From positions 9,051-73,050 of the forward strand of contig NW_019776012.1 of the NCBI RefSeq assembly GCF_001039355.2: a DNA stretch of 64,000 nucleotides, in the 5' to 3' direction. The notes under the pieces were generated by a model. The model saw only the letters and a program-made list of their open reading frames with translations, was not told the origin of the DNA and ran no database searches. This document shows positions 26,817 through 38,938 of this stretch, piece after piece. The stretch is from Lingula anatina. Its lineage: Eukaryota > Brachiopoda > Lingulata > Lingulida > Lingulidae. Numbering within the stretch: position 1 is the stretch's first letter; every line of letters begins with the position of its first letter. The position numbers and the translations under genes were made by a program.

Positions 26817-27914
26817 TCAAAAGGTTTTTCAGGTACAGTAGAGTATGTCTGTAATATGAGATACAATATCAAAATTTTCTTTATTGAAATACAGCATGTT
26901 TATGGTGCTGTTCCTTGTAGTCATGAATTAAAAGTTCACACATGCATATGTACTGGTAGATGGAGTCATAAATTCTTATACTTTAATTTGAAAAACTCTG
27001 AAAATGGCTCTGTTTTACTTTAATAGATAATGACAATGACCCATATTGTACACAGGTATCCCAACTGTACATGTGTACTAGGATAGAAGATATTTTGGGT
27101 CCTAGGTATGTAATATCAAGACTTTACTCTTCATCCACTGGCACAGCAGCAGTCTTTTTCCTTGTTACAGCATCTCCTTCAACAGTCAGATTTTGTAATG
27201 GATTCACTGCTGCTAAACTGGAGTTCAGATCCACAAACACTTGTCTTACAGGATAGTCCTGTTCCATGTTATCCTGGTAGACATAGGCTCTGGAATTCTA
27301 AGGATAATGCTACTTTTTACAAACTACAGCATTCCGTTCTTGATCCTCTATTGTATATTCATCATTTATTTAGTACAATCCCTTTTATAATGATTAAAAG
27401 TGCTTTATTCATTGCGTACATGTGACAATAACATACATGTATCGGTATGTTCCTTTTGGGGGCTGATGAATTATTATTACTCATGGTTCTAGGAGAGTGA
27501 AACTTTGATACAAACTTCTTCATTTGGGACCCTAAAATAATCAATCATAGTTTGTAATCTGTGTCCTTAATATAAGATGCCCGTGAGCTCATTTGCACCT
27601 CTACTGCATGTATTGGGTTTGGGTGTTACTCAGGAGCAAAACCATTTTATCAAAAGTCAGTGGTGTTGTGGTAGCCCTGAATCGGCATCTACAACTTTAT
27701 TATACGAGCTACAGAATCTTTCTTTAATTATGCATTCAATCTATGAGAAGGTTACAACCCCAACTGTGCAAATGAGCTGGTTAAGCCTCGCGCATCTAAG
27801 GCCGAAAACTGAGGCAAGAATCAATTCTCTTTTGCCCCGCTGCACTTGCACTTGAAAAAGTAATTAAGACTCGTGTAATGAAAGTGGCAACCTACTTACA
27901 GATATTTTGCTCAT
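17646..27914 (-). CDS. Armadillo/HEAT-like repeat protein of unknown identity, 18 coding exons
   Basis: Exons 5' to 3': 27900-27914, 27128-27297, 26556-26761, 26068-26210, 25592-25786, 25135-25359, 24729-24844, 24337-24462, 23342-23607, 22983-23175, 21916-22741, 21555-21658, 21127-21317, 19182-19384, 18911-19007, 18530-18685, 17997-18070, 17646-17729. Phases agree throughout and give 1129 aa. Visible features: a short acidic Ser/Asp/Glu tract (about 115-130); long runs of amphipathic helices resembling ARM/HEAT repeats, both N-terminal (for example VKEGALLTIRQVCHRVKNAE) and C-terminal (for example HLGVMKKMVDFLRV); a large middle exon (21916-22741) with a Pro/Ser-rich, low-complexity linker; and a charged Gln/Lys-rich tail. 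No kinase, signal peptide or membrane segment is seen. The intron after exon 16 begins GC (CATG then GCAAGT). I do not recognise the family; a scaffold role is only a guess. Confidence 0.85.
19524..19646. repeat. Local direct duplication
   Basis: The block beginning aatattatgaataatatct at about 19526 recurs as aatattatgaatagtatct at about 19595. Each copy is followed by agctttatgaaa, an A-rich run and gaagaga. The two copies have diverged slightly. It lies at the left edge of the intronic insert. Confidence 0.75.
19651..19751. repeat. Long imperfect hairpin
   Basis: The outer arms agataatacactgtcacc (19651-19668) and ggtgacagtgtattatct (19734-19751) are perfect complements over 18 bp. Inside, gcgatatatgccat pairs with atggcatatatcgc and cacctc pairs with gaggtg. 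The total arm length is about 45 bp around a loop of roughly 12 bp. Confidence 0.9.
20043..20470. repeat. Tandem repeat, period about 94 bp, about 4-5 units
   Basis: The landmark ggaatatag starts at 20087, 20172, 20266 and 20359, and a variant ggaatatg at 20453: spacings 85, 94, 93 and 94. Units share tttctgacgacgaggcggtt, then a ggatgtttatt..aagtt segment and a gggagtaa..attcta segment. It lies in the same intron insert. Open translations of the units look incidental. Confidence 0.9.
24254..24288. repeat. Poly-C / poly-A run
   Basis: About 11 C are followed by about 24 A in an intron of the ARM-like gene. This is low-complexity sequence only. Confidence 0.9.
26770..26817. repeat. (TAA)n microsatellite next to a splice acceptor
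   Basis: About 16 TAA units on the plus strand. On the coding (minus) strand the run sits a few bases upstream of the acceptor of the third coding exon (exon begins at 26761), in the polypyrimidine-tract position. Confidence 0.92.
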
Positions 27915-27947
27915 ATTCAATTCTCTCAAAAAACCATCTCCAATTCT

Positions 27948-28007
27948 TCAATTCATGGACAGCCAATCATAGCTGGAGGATGCCTGTACGTTCTCATCAC
28001 CCGCCAT
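27948..28007 (-). other. Upstream ORF (19 codons) in the ARM-like gene leader
   Basis: An ATG at 28007 opens a 19-residue ORF (begins MAGDENVQAS) that stops 33 bp before the chosen start of the ARM-like protein (27914). In the same leader an alternative donor after GAGAAC (next bases GTACAG) would splice this ATG in frame to exon 2, giving an N-terminus MAGDEN instead of MSKIS. I prefer the later donor because TCT followed by GTAAGT is the stronger match. Confidence 0.55.
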
Positions 28008-28016
28008 TTTGACGCT

Positions 28017-29940
28017 TTTGTGTTGCTACACGCTTGACCTACTTCTCCAAACACAAGCCTCGTTCCCGGTCCCAATTAATTATTGAAATTTACTTGATTT
28101 TCTTACATGTAAAAATGTGTATGTGGATCGGGAGAGATGTCATAAAGTACATTTTTGTTGAACCAGTAATCTAGAATGGAAACATATAATGTTCCACCAA
28201 AACTGCTCTATTTTGACAAATTTATTGTTTCAATTTATAACATTTTCAAAATTGTTGAGGGGGGAGATTTCTTTCTTTTTTAGCACAAGCTTGTCATTTG
28301 TTGATAATCTGTTTATTGAAGTCTTATGAAAGTAATGAAAATACCTATTAAGCAACACTAAAATTGATCTCTATTTTCTTTGATTAAATCTTCTTTATCA
28401 TTCTTTTTTATTTGTTATTTTTACTTCTGTACTACAGGTACATGTACTGTAAATTGTAAATTTTAATTAAACATCTCCATCTCTTATTGGAAATTGCCTT
28501 ATTCATTTTTTTTCTAGATTAAAATGACATAAGAGCTGTATTTGTATATAAGTTGTATATAATCATATGTTAAAGCAAAAATAATCTTAATCACACATTT
28601 TCCACCTTAAAAAATACACTGTACATACATGTGAATGTTCCCCACACTCCCTACTGTATGATCCTTCTTGAAATGAAAACAAACAGAGCATGGGGAGTGC
28701 AGCATTTTACTGATACAAATCAAATTGCATTTTCCTAAAGCTGAACCAACTTAAATATACATGGCTTGTCAAGGCTAGATTTTCTTCATTTAAATGAAGC
28801 CAGCTTTTGTGATTAATTAGCATTACACAAATTTCAGAACATACCAGTATTTCACTTTCATTAATTGGCAAAAGAGCGGAAAGCCGACATTTAGCATACA
28901 CATATGCTCACAAGCTTGTAATTTTTGAAATTTTCTCTTTCATTCATGTATATGAAAAATATGAAAATCAGCTTTTAGGGATCATTGTGCCAATAATTCA
29001 CCCCCATCCCCTTAAGCAATATGTACAGTTCTTTATGCAAACTCTTACAAAGAATATTATTAGTAATGATCACAAGATTGCCATTTTCATTAAATGTTAT
29101 GCTCATAACATTTTTATTTCACTTTACAACTGTGACTCACAAAAATGCATTTCCCTATCTTTTACTACCACATTCCAAATTGCATGAAAAGACATAAAAT
29201 GAATATAAATCAAGAGTTATGTAAATGTGCTGATTTTTGTATCTTTTGCTTTATATAGTACAATTTTATTGAAGAGAAATATATTGTTGCATGCAAAAGC
29301 TTGTAATGCATTTATATAAATATTTATAAAGTCAACAACATCTATCACAGCTTCCAACAATCAAAAAGTTTAAAACAATGAAGACAATACAAGCCCCTTG
29401 GGGTTTAAAACAAGAGATCAACATCATATATAACAATACAAACTTGATGCAATATTCAAACAAATATTGTCATCTTTCTCTCATATAAACATTTTGCAGA
29501 AGAGATCTTTTGAAATGTTTTGACACAAATAACATTCCCATAATGTGCCAGCTAAATCTAAAGAGTTGATAATGTGTCAAGACAATATCACTTTCTCATA
29601 TAACAATGTTCCACTAGCATGGATTAGTTTTTCCTACAATATATTCTACAATTGTATTTCAAAGGTTGGTAAGAAAGGCTGTTGAAATGACCAGCTTCAC
29701 ATAAATATCAAACTTGAAAAGGGGGAATGTCAAACAAATATTTATCCATATCATAAACATCCACTAAAAAGCTTTAACTGCAAATTTATGAATTGAAAAC
29801 AATTTCTACTTTCACTTTCACTTTCAATATTCAGATTTGAGTAGTAGTACATTTTGAAATCCTGGCTTCATATCCATTACAGGCATGAGGGCATGGTGGT
29901 TCCAAACCAAATCAAAGAGGCCTGCACTGTACATACTGGT

Positions 29941-30023
<83 letters not shown>

Positions 30024-30760
30024 ATGTCTAACATTTTAAGTACATCTTCAGTACTCAGATAACATTTACATAGTATAATGCAAAACTGGTACTTCCCTTG
30101 CACACTAATAATCTTATTGATGATTATAATCAATCTTAATCAATCTTACAACATTTTGTAAGTCAAAATAAATAGTAAGTAGTTCAGAACTTGTTTGCAA
30201 CACTCATTAGAACTAACATTACAGCCATAAAATTGTTCAGCTTAACTAAAATGGCATGAATGTCTTCTATCATAATATTGTAAGTTAATGTAGACTTCTG
30301 TCTGTTATAAAAAAGGGTGCGTCATATTCAAAATGAAAAATAAATTTACTTACAACATATTTCAAAAATATAAACAAAGAGCATGAAGTTCTTATCAGGT
30401 TTAATTTCTTATCACTTAGTTTTATATTCGAAGCTGTTCTGATAGAGTATATTATTTTCAACATGTGTAGTTTAATCAAGTCATTTCAGTACATGATTCA
30501 ATCCATTTGTGCAATTTCTCACAAATATATTCTAATATAATCAACTTATTCTTGGTAAAGGTTTAGCTGAGGTAGTAAAATGCATGTATTCATTACATAT
30601 AATATATCATGGTTCAAGACTCATTGGACTGATGTACTCTTTTACCAACACATACAATAGCACTTTAAAACCTAAAAGATTTAAATGTGAAAAACAGACC
30701 TAGATTTTTAAAACAAACTGTCCCATGTGGTTCTGGGGAGCTACCTCCTACCTCCTATTT
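28017..30760. other. Intergenic region between the ARM-like and acyltransferase-like genes
   Basis: The region is AT-rich, with many short ORFs that have no splice support and no recognisable product. It should hold the ARM-like promoter on the left and the 3' UTR of the acyltransferase-like gene on the right, both minus strand. A long (TA)n tract lies at 29945-30020. No RNA gene was recognised. Confidence 0.6.
29945..30020. repeat. (TA)n microsatellite
   Basis: About 38 uninterrupted TA units. It is self-complementary and length-unstable in general, and is downstream of the acyltransferase-like stop codon. Confidence 0.97.
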
Positions 30761-33700
30761 TCACAAAGTAGAGACTTTCAACTCAGCAGAATACTTGTTA
30801 GGACCTTTTCTTTCCACTTTTGGTGAAAAATCATCCTCCATCTCCATCTGTTCCAAGGGCATATGCTGGTGATCATGAAATTCAATACTCATCTCCACAT
30901 CTGCCATGGAGGTGGACCCGGGCTTGAGAAAACAGAAAAAAAAAACATTAGATTTAAATTAACCCAGTTGGGGAACATTTGATAAATTTCAATCAAGCAC
31001 CTGCAGATTTAGTATAAGTGAAAATACATCTCTGGGTGTCAAAACAAAGGAGTGTGCCTTACAAAATTAGTGCAGGATATCTCTCAAGGAGATGGTAAGA
31101 TTTAAGATAATGATAAAAAAACCCTCATATTGTCACCTTCTAGTAGCACTGTTATTTACTTTATGACTATACATTTCCATCACTCTCTTGAAAAATATAA
31201 ATTAACATATGCTAAAAGATTTTAACAAATCTGGAAACTAATTCTTTAATGCAGAGTAATCATTTTTGTCAGCTTACTCTGCAATGCACAGGGCTTGTAG
31301 AATTGACACAGATAAAATTGGCAAGACACTGCTTTTGTTCAATGTCAGCAGAATGGTTGCTGTTCAAGCTATCAGTAGAATATGTGGAAAGAGGACGTTG
31401 AGAGGAAGGAAGAGATATCTGAGGAACTGCCCCCATGTCAGCTGCACTGTGACCTTTGGTGCCTTTTTTGACCTTCTGAGAACAGACAGACAGAGGTAGA
31501 AGCAAGTAAATAAGCACACAAAAGGTATTAAGATCAAAGAGAAGACTGCAAATATATGATCTGTTGAATTTGTACAATCTGGATTAAAAGTTTCTGCAAA
31601 TAGTTACTGTTACTAATTGAACAATACACTTCAAATGCAATTTTAAATTTTCAGAGCAAAAAAAAAAAAAAGATGTCCAAACAACCAATGTATATTTTAC
31701 TAAATTAATTAAAATCTTTCAAAATAACAGAAGAATTACATTTGTTCCATCATTTGTACTGTTGGAGCTTTCCCGTTTTTTCTTGGTCTGAGACAGTAGT
31801 TCATCAAATTCCTTCTTCAAGACTTCCACCTGCTGGGCAAGCTGCTCCCGATCACCTGTGTATTCACTGTCATCTGCTGTCTCGTACTTGGCCTTTAGAG
31901 ATGTCAGTTCAGACTGGATAGCACTGATACGTGACTGGAGCTGTGGCAGAAGTAAAAAAAAATTGTCTCCAGGAAGAACTTTCAAAGCAATATTAAAGTT
32001 TGTGGAGTTATAATATCCCTCCTCTTTCTTATTAAATATTTTATTTGTGCATTTATCTAATTGAAATACTGTGATCAGCATATTTTGCACAAACTGTTTC
32101 AAAAATAACTCAAGAACTACTTTTCAAATTGTGACTTAAACAGTTCCAGCTTTTTTCTTCTACATAACGTGTGATGTTAAACTTTCCCAATCTCAGTCAA
32201 AGGGGGATGCTATTACTCACCTCTTCCATTGTTGGCTGCTTTGCCTGGTTTACTATTGAAGCTCCTAAGACAAAACTAGGATTACTATGTTCTCCAGGTA
32301 AACGACGGTTAGCAACCATGCTCTCCAGACTGTTTATCTGCATAGGAATTAAAGAAAAAAAACAGCTGATGTAATATTCAACAACATTATTCAAGCCTAT
32401 AAATAAAAACAAAGATAAAACTCTTACCAAAAGACACCTTTTCTAATGTTTTTTCTAGAATTATCCATGCAAACTTAAGTTATATACTACAACTCAATAT
32501 CCAAAGTTATTCTATTTTCACCACCACAACAGAAAACATACCTGTATGCCTGAAAGTTACATGTCAGGTGCTGCATTAAACAGTATTTAAGTAGTCATTT
32601 CATCAACAATGCTACATAAAAAGGGTAAAACCATTAAAATGCAATATAAAACATGTTACACACATTGGTGATCCTCTTCTAATTAAAACACAGTAAGGTT
32701 ACCTATTCCCTTACCTGTTGTGACAAGTACTTTGCAAGTAACTTAGGGTCAGGCACCACTGCTTCATCAGCCAAGATACCAACTCTAATGTCATTTCCAT
32801 AAGTGAAAAATGAAACTGACAGTCCAACACTGCTCCTTGTTGGTGTCCAATATACTATACTCTTCACCTCTTTAGTAGCCACTTTCATTTTCTGGTTAGG
32901 CCCTGGCAGATTTGATACAATACAGGACGTTTTCCCTATAATAATATCCTGCAGAATGTTGCTGAGTTTCAGTGGTAAAATATAACATAAATTCCACCAT
33001 ACCACATACAAGATCACAGGCAAAGCAGAGTCTCGGGTTTGCTCCATCATTTGACTAAGATCCCACAGCCTCGGTATGGCCCCCTCTGTGGACACAGGTA
33101 ATTGTACGGGTACATTTGCATATATGTTGCCCATAACCAGGTTAAAGTTATCATTTTCTCTTAAATCTACAGGAATGGTGGCTTTGATATTTGTTGGCAG
33201 GTTGTCACCTAAGGACTGAAGGTAAAACCGTATCCCCCCTGCAGTCACAGATAAAAATATATCACCAAGCTTGGTTCTTGTTATTTGCTGTATTTTATTG
33301 GCTGCAAACAAACTGAACGGTTCTGTCCAGATGGCAACTTTTTTCCCTGATAGTTTCCTCTTTAAAAGTTTGTTTTTATCTTTACGGCCAAATAAACAAG
33401 TCAAGAAACACAGCGGTCCAATCACAAAAGACCTTAAAACATTGAACATCACAGATATACTTCCAAAAGGAGCCTTGAGTTCTAATGTAGATTGGCTATC
33501 TGACACAGCTCTGTGGAATATCTTCACTAATGATATCCCATCAGATAGACTTGGATGAGTTCTCAGCAATAAAATCATTTGTTTCTTTTCTCCAAAAGAT
33601 TCAAGCACCTGAATTTCCCACAATGGACGTTCAAATGAAAGTTGCATAGATGACATGTGGGATATGTACTCCTGAAGATCTTTGCAGTCTTTGATGGTGC

Positions 33701-34439
33701 TAGGCATTAAGCGTATATGGTTTGATATATTGAAGTCTAAATCGTCCATCCAAACATATCCACAACACAAAGAGACTACCTTCTGTTTAAACCTTGGGTA
33801 GTACAACCTGCCATTTTCATTTTGTGCACATATCAGTCTGGAATTGATTATATCCCTCAGTCTACCTATTTGTAAACCGCCTTCCAACACCAGCATAGTT
33901 TGAAAAATGGCCTTATTTTCTTGAGTTTCATGCAAAAGCATAACATCTGAATGAGACAATCGCTCCTCCTTGTAACATCTGCACGTTCTCGCTGAGCAGC
34001 AAAATCCACACGCATCTAAACTGTGCTTTACTGCCATACCCACAGGTAGCATGAAGCATGTTATCCCAAGTATAGGACAGCACACGATGATTGCTGCCAA
34101 GATATAAATGAAAGTCACTGCCATGAAGGCCAGCATACTTTGCTGCGCTGTGTGCACAATTCTTTTATAAGGAGTGTTATGTAGCCTGTTCACAGGATTT
34201 TCTTCCCCTGATGCCTCTGAAATATCCGAGAATTCCTTGTCAGCCACATTGACTCTGACATCCAATGAGTGCCTTGTACTGCCACAGGTGGCTTCTTCTG
34301 GACTATCATTAATACTATATTTAGCACCAGGCCGTTTAATGCCATGATTTGGCAAAGGACTAGTGCCTTTTACAGCAGAACTTAACTCCATTTCTTCAGA
34401 GTTGCTTGTGCTTTTCTGCAACAATGATGTCATGGGCAT
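30761..34439 (-). CDS. Membrane-anchored WS/DGAT-type acyltransferase-domain protein with coiled coil
   Basis: Coding exons: 32715-34439, 32221-32337, 31740-31940, 31278-31475, 30761-30922; all introns are phase 0; total 800 aa. Residues about 1-100 are Ser-rich and polar. A long hydrophobic stretch (about 103-135, likely one or two membrane segments) is followed by a Cys-rich patch. Residues about 150-575 match the bacterial/plant wax-ester-synthase/diacylglycerol-acyltransferase domain: FERPLWE, LLRTHPSLSDGIS, KLGDIFLSVTAGGIRFYL (the ND-V-VLA block) and SNLPGPNQKMKV (SN-PGP block). Residues 615-681 form a charged coiled coil; the rest is polar and acidic. The family esterifies acyl-CoA to alcohols or diacylglycerol. 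Here HHxxxDG reads HPSLSDG (295-301), the second His being Pro, so catalysis is doubtful. The transcript probably starts much further upstream. Confidence 0.88.
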
Positions 34440-34610
34440 TCATGATTATGTACAAAACAATCCATGGTACAAAATGAGGCATCAACATGTTTCTCGCTTG
34501 TCACCGTCATTCTTCATTCTTGGTAAAACATTGTGGCCTTGAAGCTGATTCCATACAAAATGTCAAACCAGTTTTGCCATCTTATTTGCCTTTTTGTGGA
34601 TTTTCAATTC
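34440..34610 (-). promoter_or_regulatory. 5' leader with several upstream ORFs and a 3' splice site
   Basis: A good acceptor (tttttccttacag) places the start of the first coding exon at 34610. The 171-nt leader before the main ATG holds at least five upstream ATGs, for example one opening MAKLV then stop, one opening MKNDGDKRET then stop, and one opening MNAHDI that overlaps the main start out of frame. Such leaders usually lower translation (established for eukaryotic mRNAs); that it does so here is inference. Confidence 0.55.
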
Positions 34611-34913
34611 CTGTAAGGAAAAAGTTTTGAAATATTTAGAGATCACCTGTCAATATGCTTTTGAGGATAGTTAATAATTCATGGAGCACTAATACAACTT
34701 GGTATCTAATTCTACAGATAGATTTCCACTGTGATACCAAATAATGATTTAAAAAAAGTACTAACAAATAAGTAAGCAGCATCCTCAATGAGCAAATGAA
34801 TAGATGAATAATGGCTTCTATAGAGGGGGTGCAATCTCTCATATTCAACAGAATTCAGTTAGAATTAAAGCACTCCATCCAAAAATTTGTTCTAAATTAG
34901 GTTGTGGGCATTG

Positions 34914-34938
34914 ACAACAACAACAACAACAACAACAA
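34914..34938. repeat. (CAA)n microsatellite
   Basis: About eight CAA units. This is simple repeat only. Confidence 0.85.
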
Positions 34939-36539
34939 AAGAAAATAAACAGGACCAAATTGCTACTGGATGACTCTAATAATCTTTCTCCTCTCTACAA
35001 CTGAGGCCCTTTAGATTAAATTAGTGTTCAGCTTTACGTGCCAGGCATGTGCATTGCTTGTGATCCCCAGAAGCTATCTAAGACACTATTGATCTGTTTT
35101 CCCCTATGAACCATGATCTAGAAAAGCAATAAGCCTACTCATCTAAGTCCCTCATTGTCAAGATATGGTTTGCATGGATTGCATGATTTAATCTGGTGCA
35201 CTGAAACAATATGGCATAAATCTTGTCAATTTGATAGTCAACACATGCAATTGCTGCAAAATTTTAATGGCTCAACCATGAAAAGTTATATTTCGCTTTC
35301 TATTAGCATTTTTTAAGTAAGTAATTTTGGGTACTGCTACACCCATGAAGTGAAGTAATAGATAAAAGCTTCATACTTTGAACACAAAAAATAAATATAG
35401 ATTAAAAAAACAAACAAGTTGCTATGATTGTCTTTATAATTACCTAAATCTGCAATAATTCAATGAGAATTTTATCTCACTCCCATGTAAAGCAATTCTA
35501 AAAGTAAAATGTATATTTCCTTTCTGTCTGACCTTTCAATTTTTTCTTCCCCCCAGACACCAATACCTTGATTGGTTTGATTTCCTGCAAATTTCCTTGT
35601 AGATAAACATATTTTATATTGGAAATTGTTTTACAACCCACATGCATACACTAAAATAGCACGCATCCTCTACTTGTTGGCGCCAGTGTTGAATGGGTGT
35701 TCATTTCCCAAGAGATATGCCAATAAATATGATAAGGATGCATTCAAAATTAATTGTGTCAACACTGTGAGGCAAGCAGAGTATCATAAAAAATGCACTT
35801 TAGCTAATAAGAGCAACTCACAGATGGGGCTGAAATACAAACATACGTGGTTTGCAACCTTTACCAATACAAAGAATGGAAAATAAATGATTGCAAACTG
35901 AGTATATGCAGATTCATTCTGAAGACTACCTCCTGGAAAATTGGTCAGAAAAAGTTCACCAATGGCTGTGACAGATAACCTGTGCATATTATGTACCATG
36001 CATGGTTACCAAACCACTAGAAAGGATTACATTATGATAATACTGTGCTGACCTTATGTTTGTAATTCTTGGATACTTCTACAGAATGCAGGTAGGGAAA
36101 TTGATGCATGTGCACGATACAATAAGTGTAGATATTAAGAAGATTACAAAGGAGTCATCTTTTGTTCTCAAAGGGGGTTTTCATATTATTGTTGACTTGA
36201 GACTGATTTTTGTATTTCCCTATTGTCTCCATATCAATCAAAAATTGCTTCATATCAGAAACAAAACAAGATAAGTTCTGCATGGTGACTTGCTCACGAG
36301 AAAAATAGAAAAGGAAAGGCATATGACAACAACACAAAGACAGTGTGAAACTTTTACAGCAAATCTAAAATCTTTAGATCTAAAATCATTTCGTCGACTG
36401 TTATCAGGGTTTTGTCTGCTCCCCCTATTTTGACTTATCACAGTATCAACTGTTTGTTAGCCATGGCAACAAGACAATCCAATTCTATGTTTTCATGGGC
36501 ACCATTGGTTACTTAGTATATTCCAAACCTAACAATTTA

Positions 36540-36790
36540 CTCTTAGACAACATTCCCAGAGATTAGATCGATCCAACTAGATCGACTTAACTCCCTGGGG
36601 GTTCACGCTAAATAGCTGTCAGCCTAGCGGGCACAAAAGTTAATTACCCCCTTACAGCTTGTAGTAGGCGGGACAGACATTTAAGCCGGATTATCTAACA
36701 GTAAACTAGTGAGACTCCCCACGGGGATAGAGCAATCTAAAATCTATGGGAATGCGCCCTTAAAGCAGACAGAGGGAATTATTAGTATAT
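36540..36790. repeat. GC-richer block of unknown origin (possible SINE or DNA-transposon remnant)
   Basis: About 250 bp with clearly more G and C than the surroundings, containing short words such as tagatcgatccaactagatcg, gtaggcgggacagac and gactccccacgggg. No ORF, tRNA fold or convincing terminal repeats were found by eye. It may be an inserted short element. Confidence 0.35.
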
Positions 36791-38414
36791 ATACCTGTGT
36801 TTTAAGTCATTTGAATTTTGATAATCTTTTTAAAGAGATGAAATATTTCAATGCCAAGTTATTTGTATCATCCAAGTAATGAAAAAGTGTAATGCTATAA
36901 TTACTAAATCTAAAAATACTTCCATCATAGAAGCCTACCTTGAAATTCAATTGATGCTATGGTGGGTTTTATATTGCTTAACTTGGATCAATAGCTGCTT
37001 GGGGGAATTTATCATAAATACAATGTTATGCATTATTCAACATCATACCTTACTGTACTTGGTTGATGATGAAACCAAATAAGAGATTTAAAGAATTGGA
37101 TGCAACTGATATATCAATATGAATATTTTCAGGCTAGGTAAGCTGAACCTGTGATCAAGTCCTAAAAGAAAATTCACCAAACTATTCCTCGTATATTTTT
37201 AATGAAGGAAACAGAAACAAAAATGACCTAATAAAGACTTTCCAAAACATTTCCATTCCTATTTTTCACATTAATTCCCTCTCAAACCATAAATTGCAGG
37301 ACTATGTACTGATGAGCACATTAACAGACATTTATAGATTTATGACATATTTCTAGGCTGCTATGATTGACCTAATCAAGATCCTCTGCCCAACCAATGA
37401 AGTCAACTAGCCCCAAACAAACTCAGGATACTTATTAAATGGGCTGTTTAAATAGTGATTTTATACATATACTGCCATTTTCACACATAAATACAGCTCT
37501 CAGTCTCTGCTACAGACGAGCATCAGTGGGTTTTCGTCTAGATGTATTTTACCAGAGGTAAATACTGCATGCAGCATTTTTTTCTGTTTTTATAACTGTT
37601 ATTGTAGTGATTGCAGTAACCATCCAATTATAGAGGACTGCTTTGCAGAGAGTAGAAATGGGTGTTAGCAAAATGACTGAAAGTAAGATGGCATGAGGAA
37701 TGTACATGATTGACAGCATCGTGAAAATGACATACAAAAACCAGGTAGCTCTGTATGAAAATTTGAAAGTGTGACCAAAAACCTATATGTGTGTGAAAAC
37801 ACAAAATATATCTGTATTTTTTTGAGAATTACAGTGAGGTGTATGGAAAAATTGCTTTACAGTTGGCCAGTTGGGTATCTAGGCCTGAAATTAAGACAAA
37901 AACATGATACATGTAGATGGCATATAGCAAAACATGAATTTCCTCATGACATAATTCTTTCATTTATCAATACATTAATGGTAAATGCAAAAGAGTTTTG
38001 CAAGGGTTCACATGATCACAGTCAGGTTACCCCACAGATGGCAGTTGTTACAATACTGCTGTGAAAATAGTAAAAGATATCATATGTAAGCATACCACAT
38101 CCGTTAAATGAAGTTTTCTTCTAATCCAAGGAATAAGGAAAATAATGTACACTGTTAGAGTATTTGGGTTAAAGATGACTGACAGTCTACAACTCATCAA
38201 ATGACACAAAAATGACTGCTGGTTCATCTTTTATATCTTCTTTATATATGTAAACATAAAATACAGCTGAGAGGTTAGATTTTGTGTGATAAAACATAGG
38301 AGGAAATGAAAGGTAGTCAATGCCACTAAATACGTAGAGGAGTTTCTGAAAACCTACTCCCTTGTATTGTTAATGAAAATGAAATGACAAAAAAGAGATG
38401 TAAAAGAAAATTAC

Positions 38415-38477
38415 CTGTTTGACTGTGATTCTTGGTATAACAAACAATGCCCTGGTCCTGTTAATGATATCATTTAC
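38415..38477 (-). other. Exon-like segment, probably untranslated 5' exon
   Basis: 63 nt bounded by a polypyrimidine acceptor (caatcttccag) and a donor CAG then GTAATT. It is open for 21 codons in phase 0, but joining it to the exon at 34610 reaches a stop after 15 codons. I therefore take it as a 5' UTR exon or a short upstream ORF of the acyltransferase-like transcript. Confidence 0.4.
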
Positions 38478-38938
38478 CTGGAAGATTGCAATAAAAATGT
38501 AATCACTGCAGTAAACCAAGTTTTGAAAGTAGCACGCTAGATGAAAATGACAATACCATTAGAAGTCACGCAAACAAAATTACAAACAATATTCAATCAA
38601 CTGAATCATGCAACTGGGCAAGCACACTGATTGACTTACACTACTGAAAATTTAGTTACGATGGAGACTAAAAACCTTGCATGTTCATGCATGTTAATCA
38701 CCTTTGCAACACTCTTGCAACGTAATTATATAAAATATGATACTTTGTTCAGTGTGCACTGATGTTCTTGCTGCACTTTTTTTTTTGAGGTTTCATTTTC
38801 ATCTCCTCTATCATTTTAATGAAATTTCTAAACTCTCTATATCGTGTATGTACATGTGTGTGCACATATACACATTTCAGTATACCTTATGGCAAAAAGT
38901 AACTGCTAAAATCTGACAATTTGAAAAAATAAACTTAC

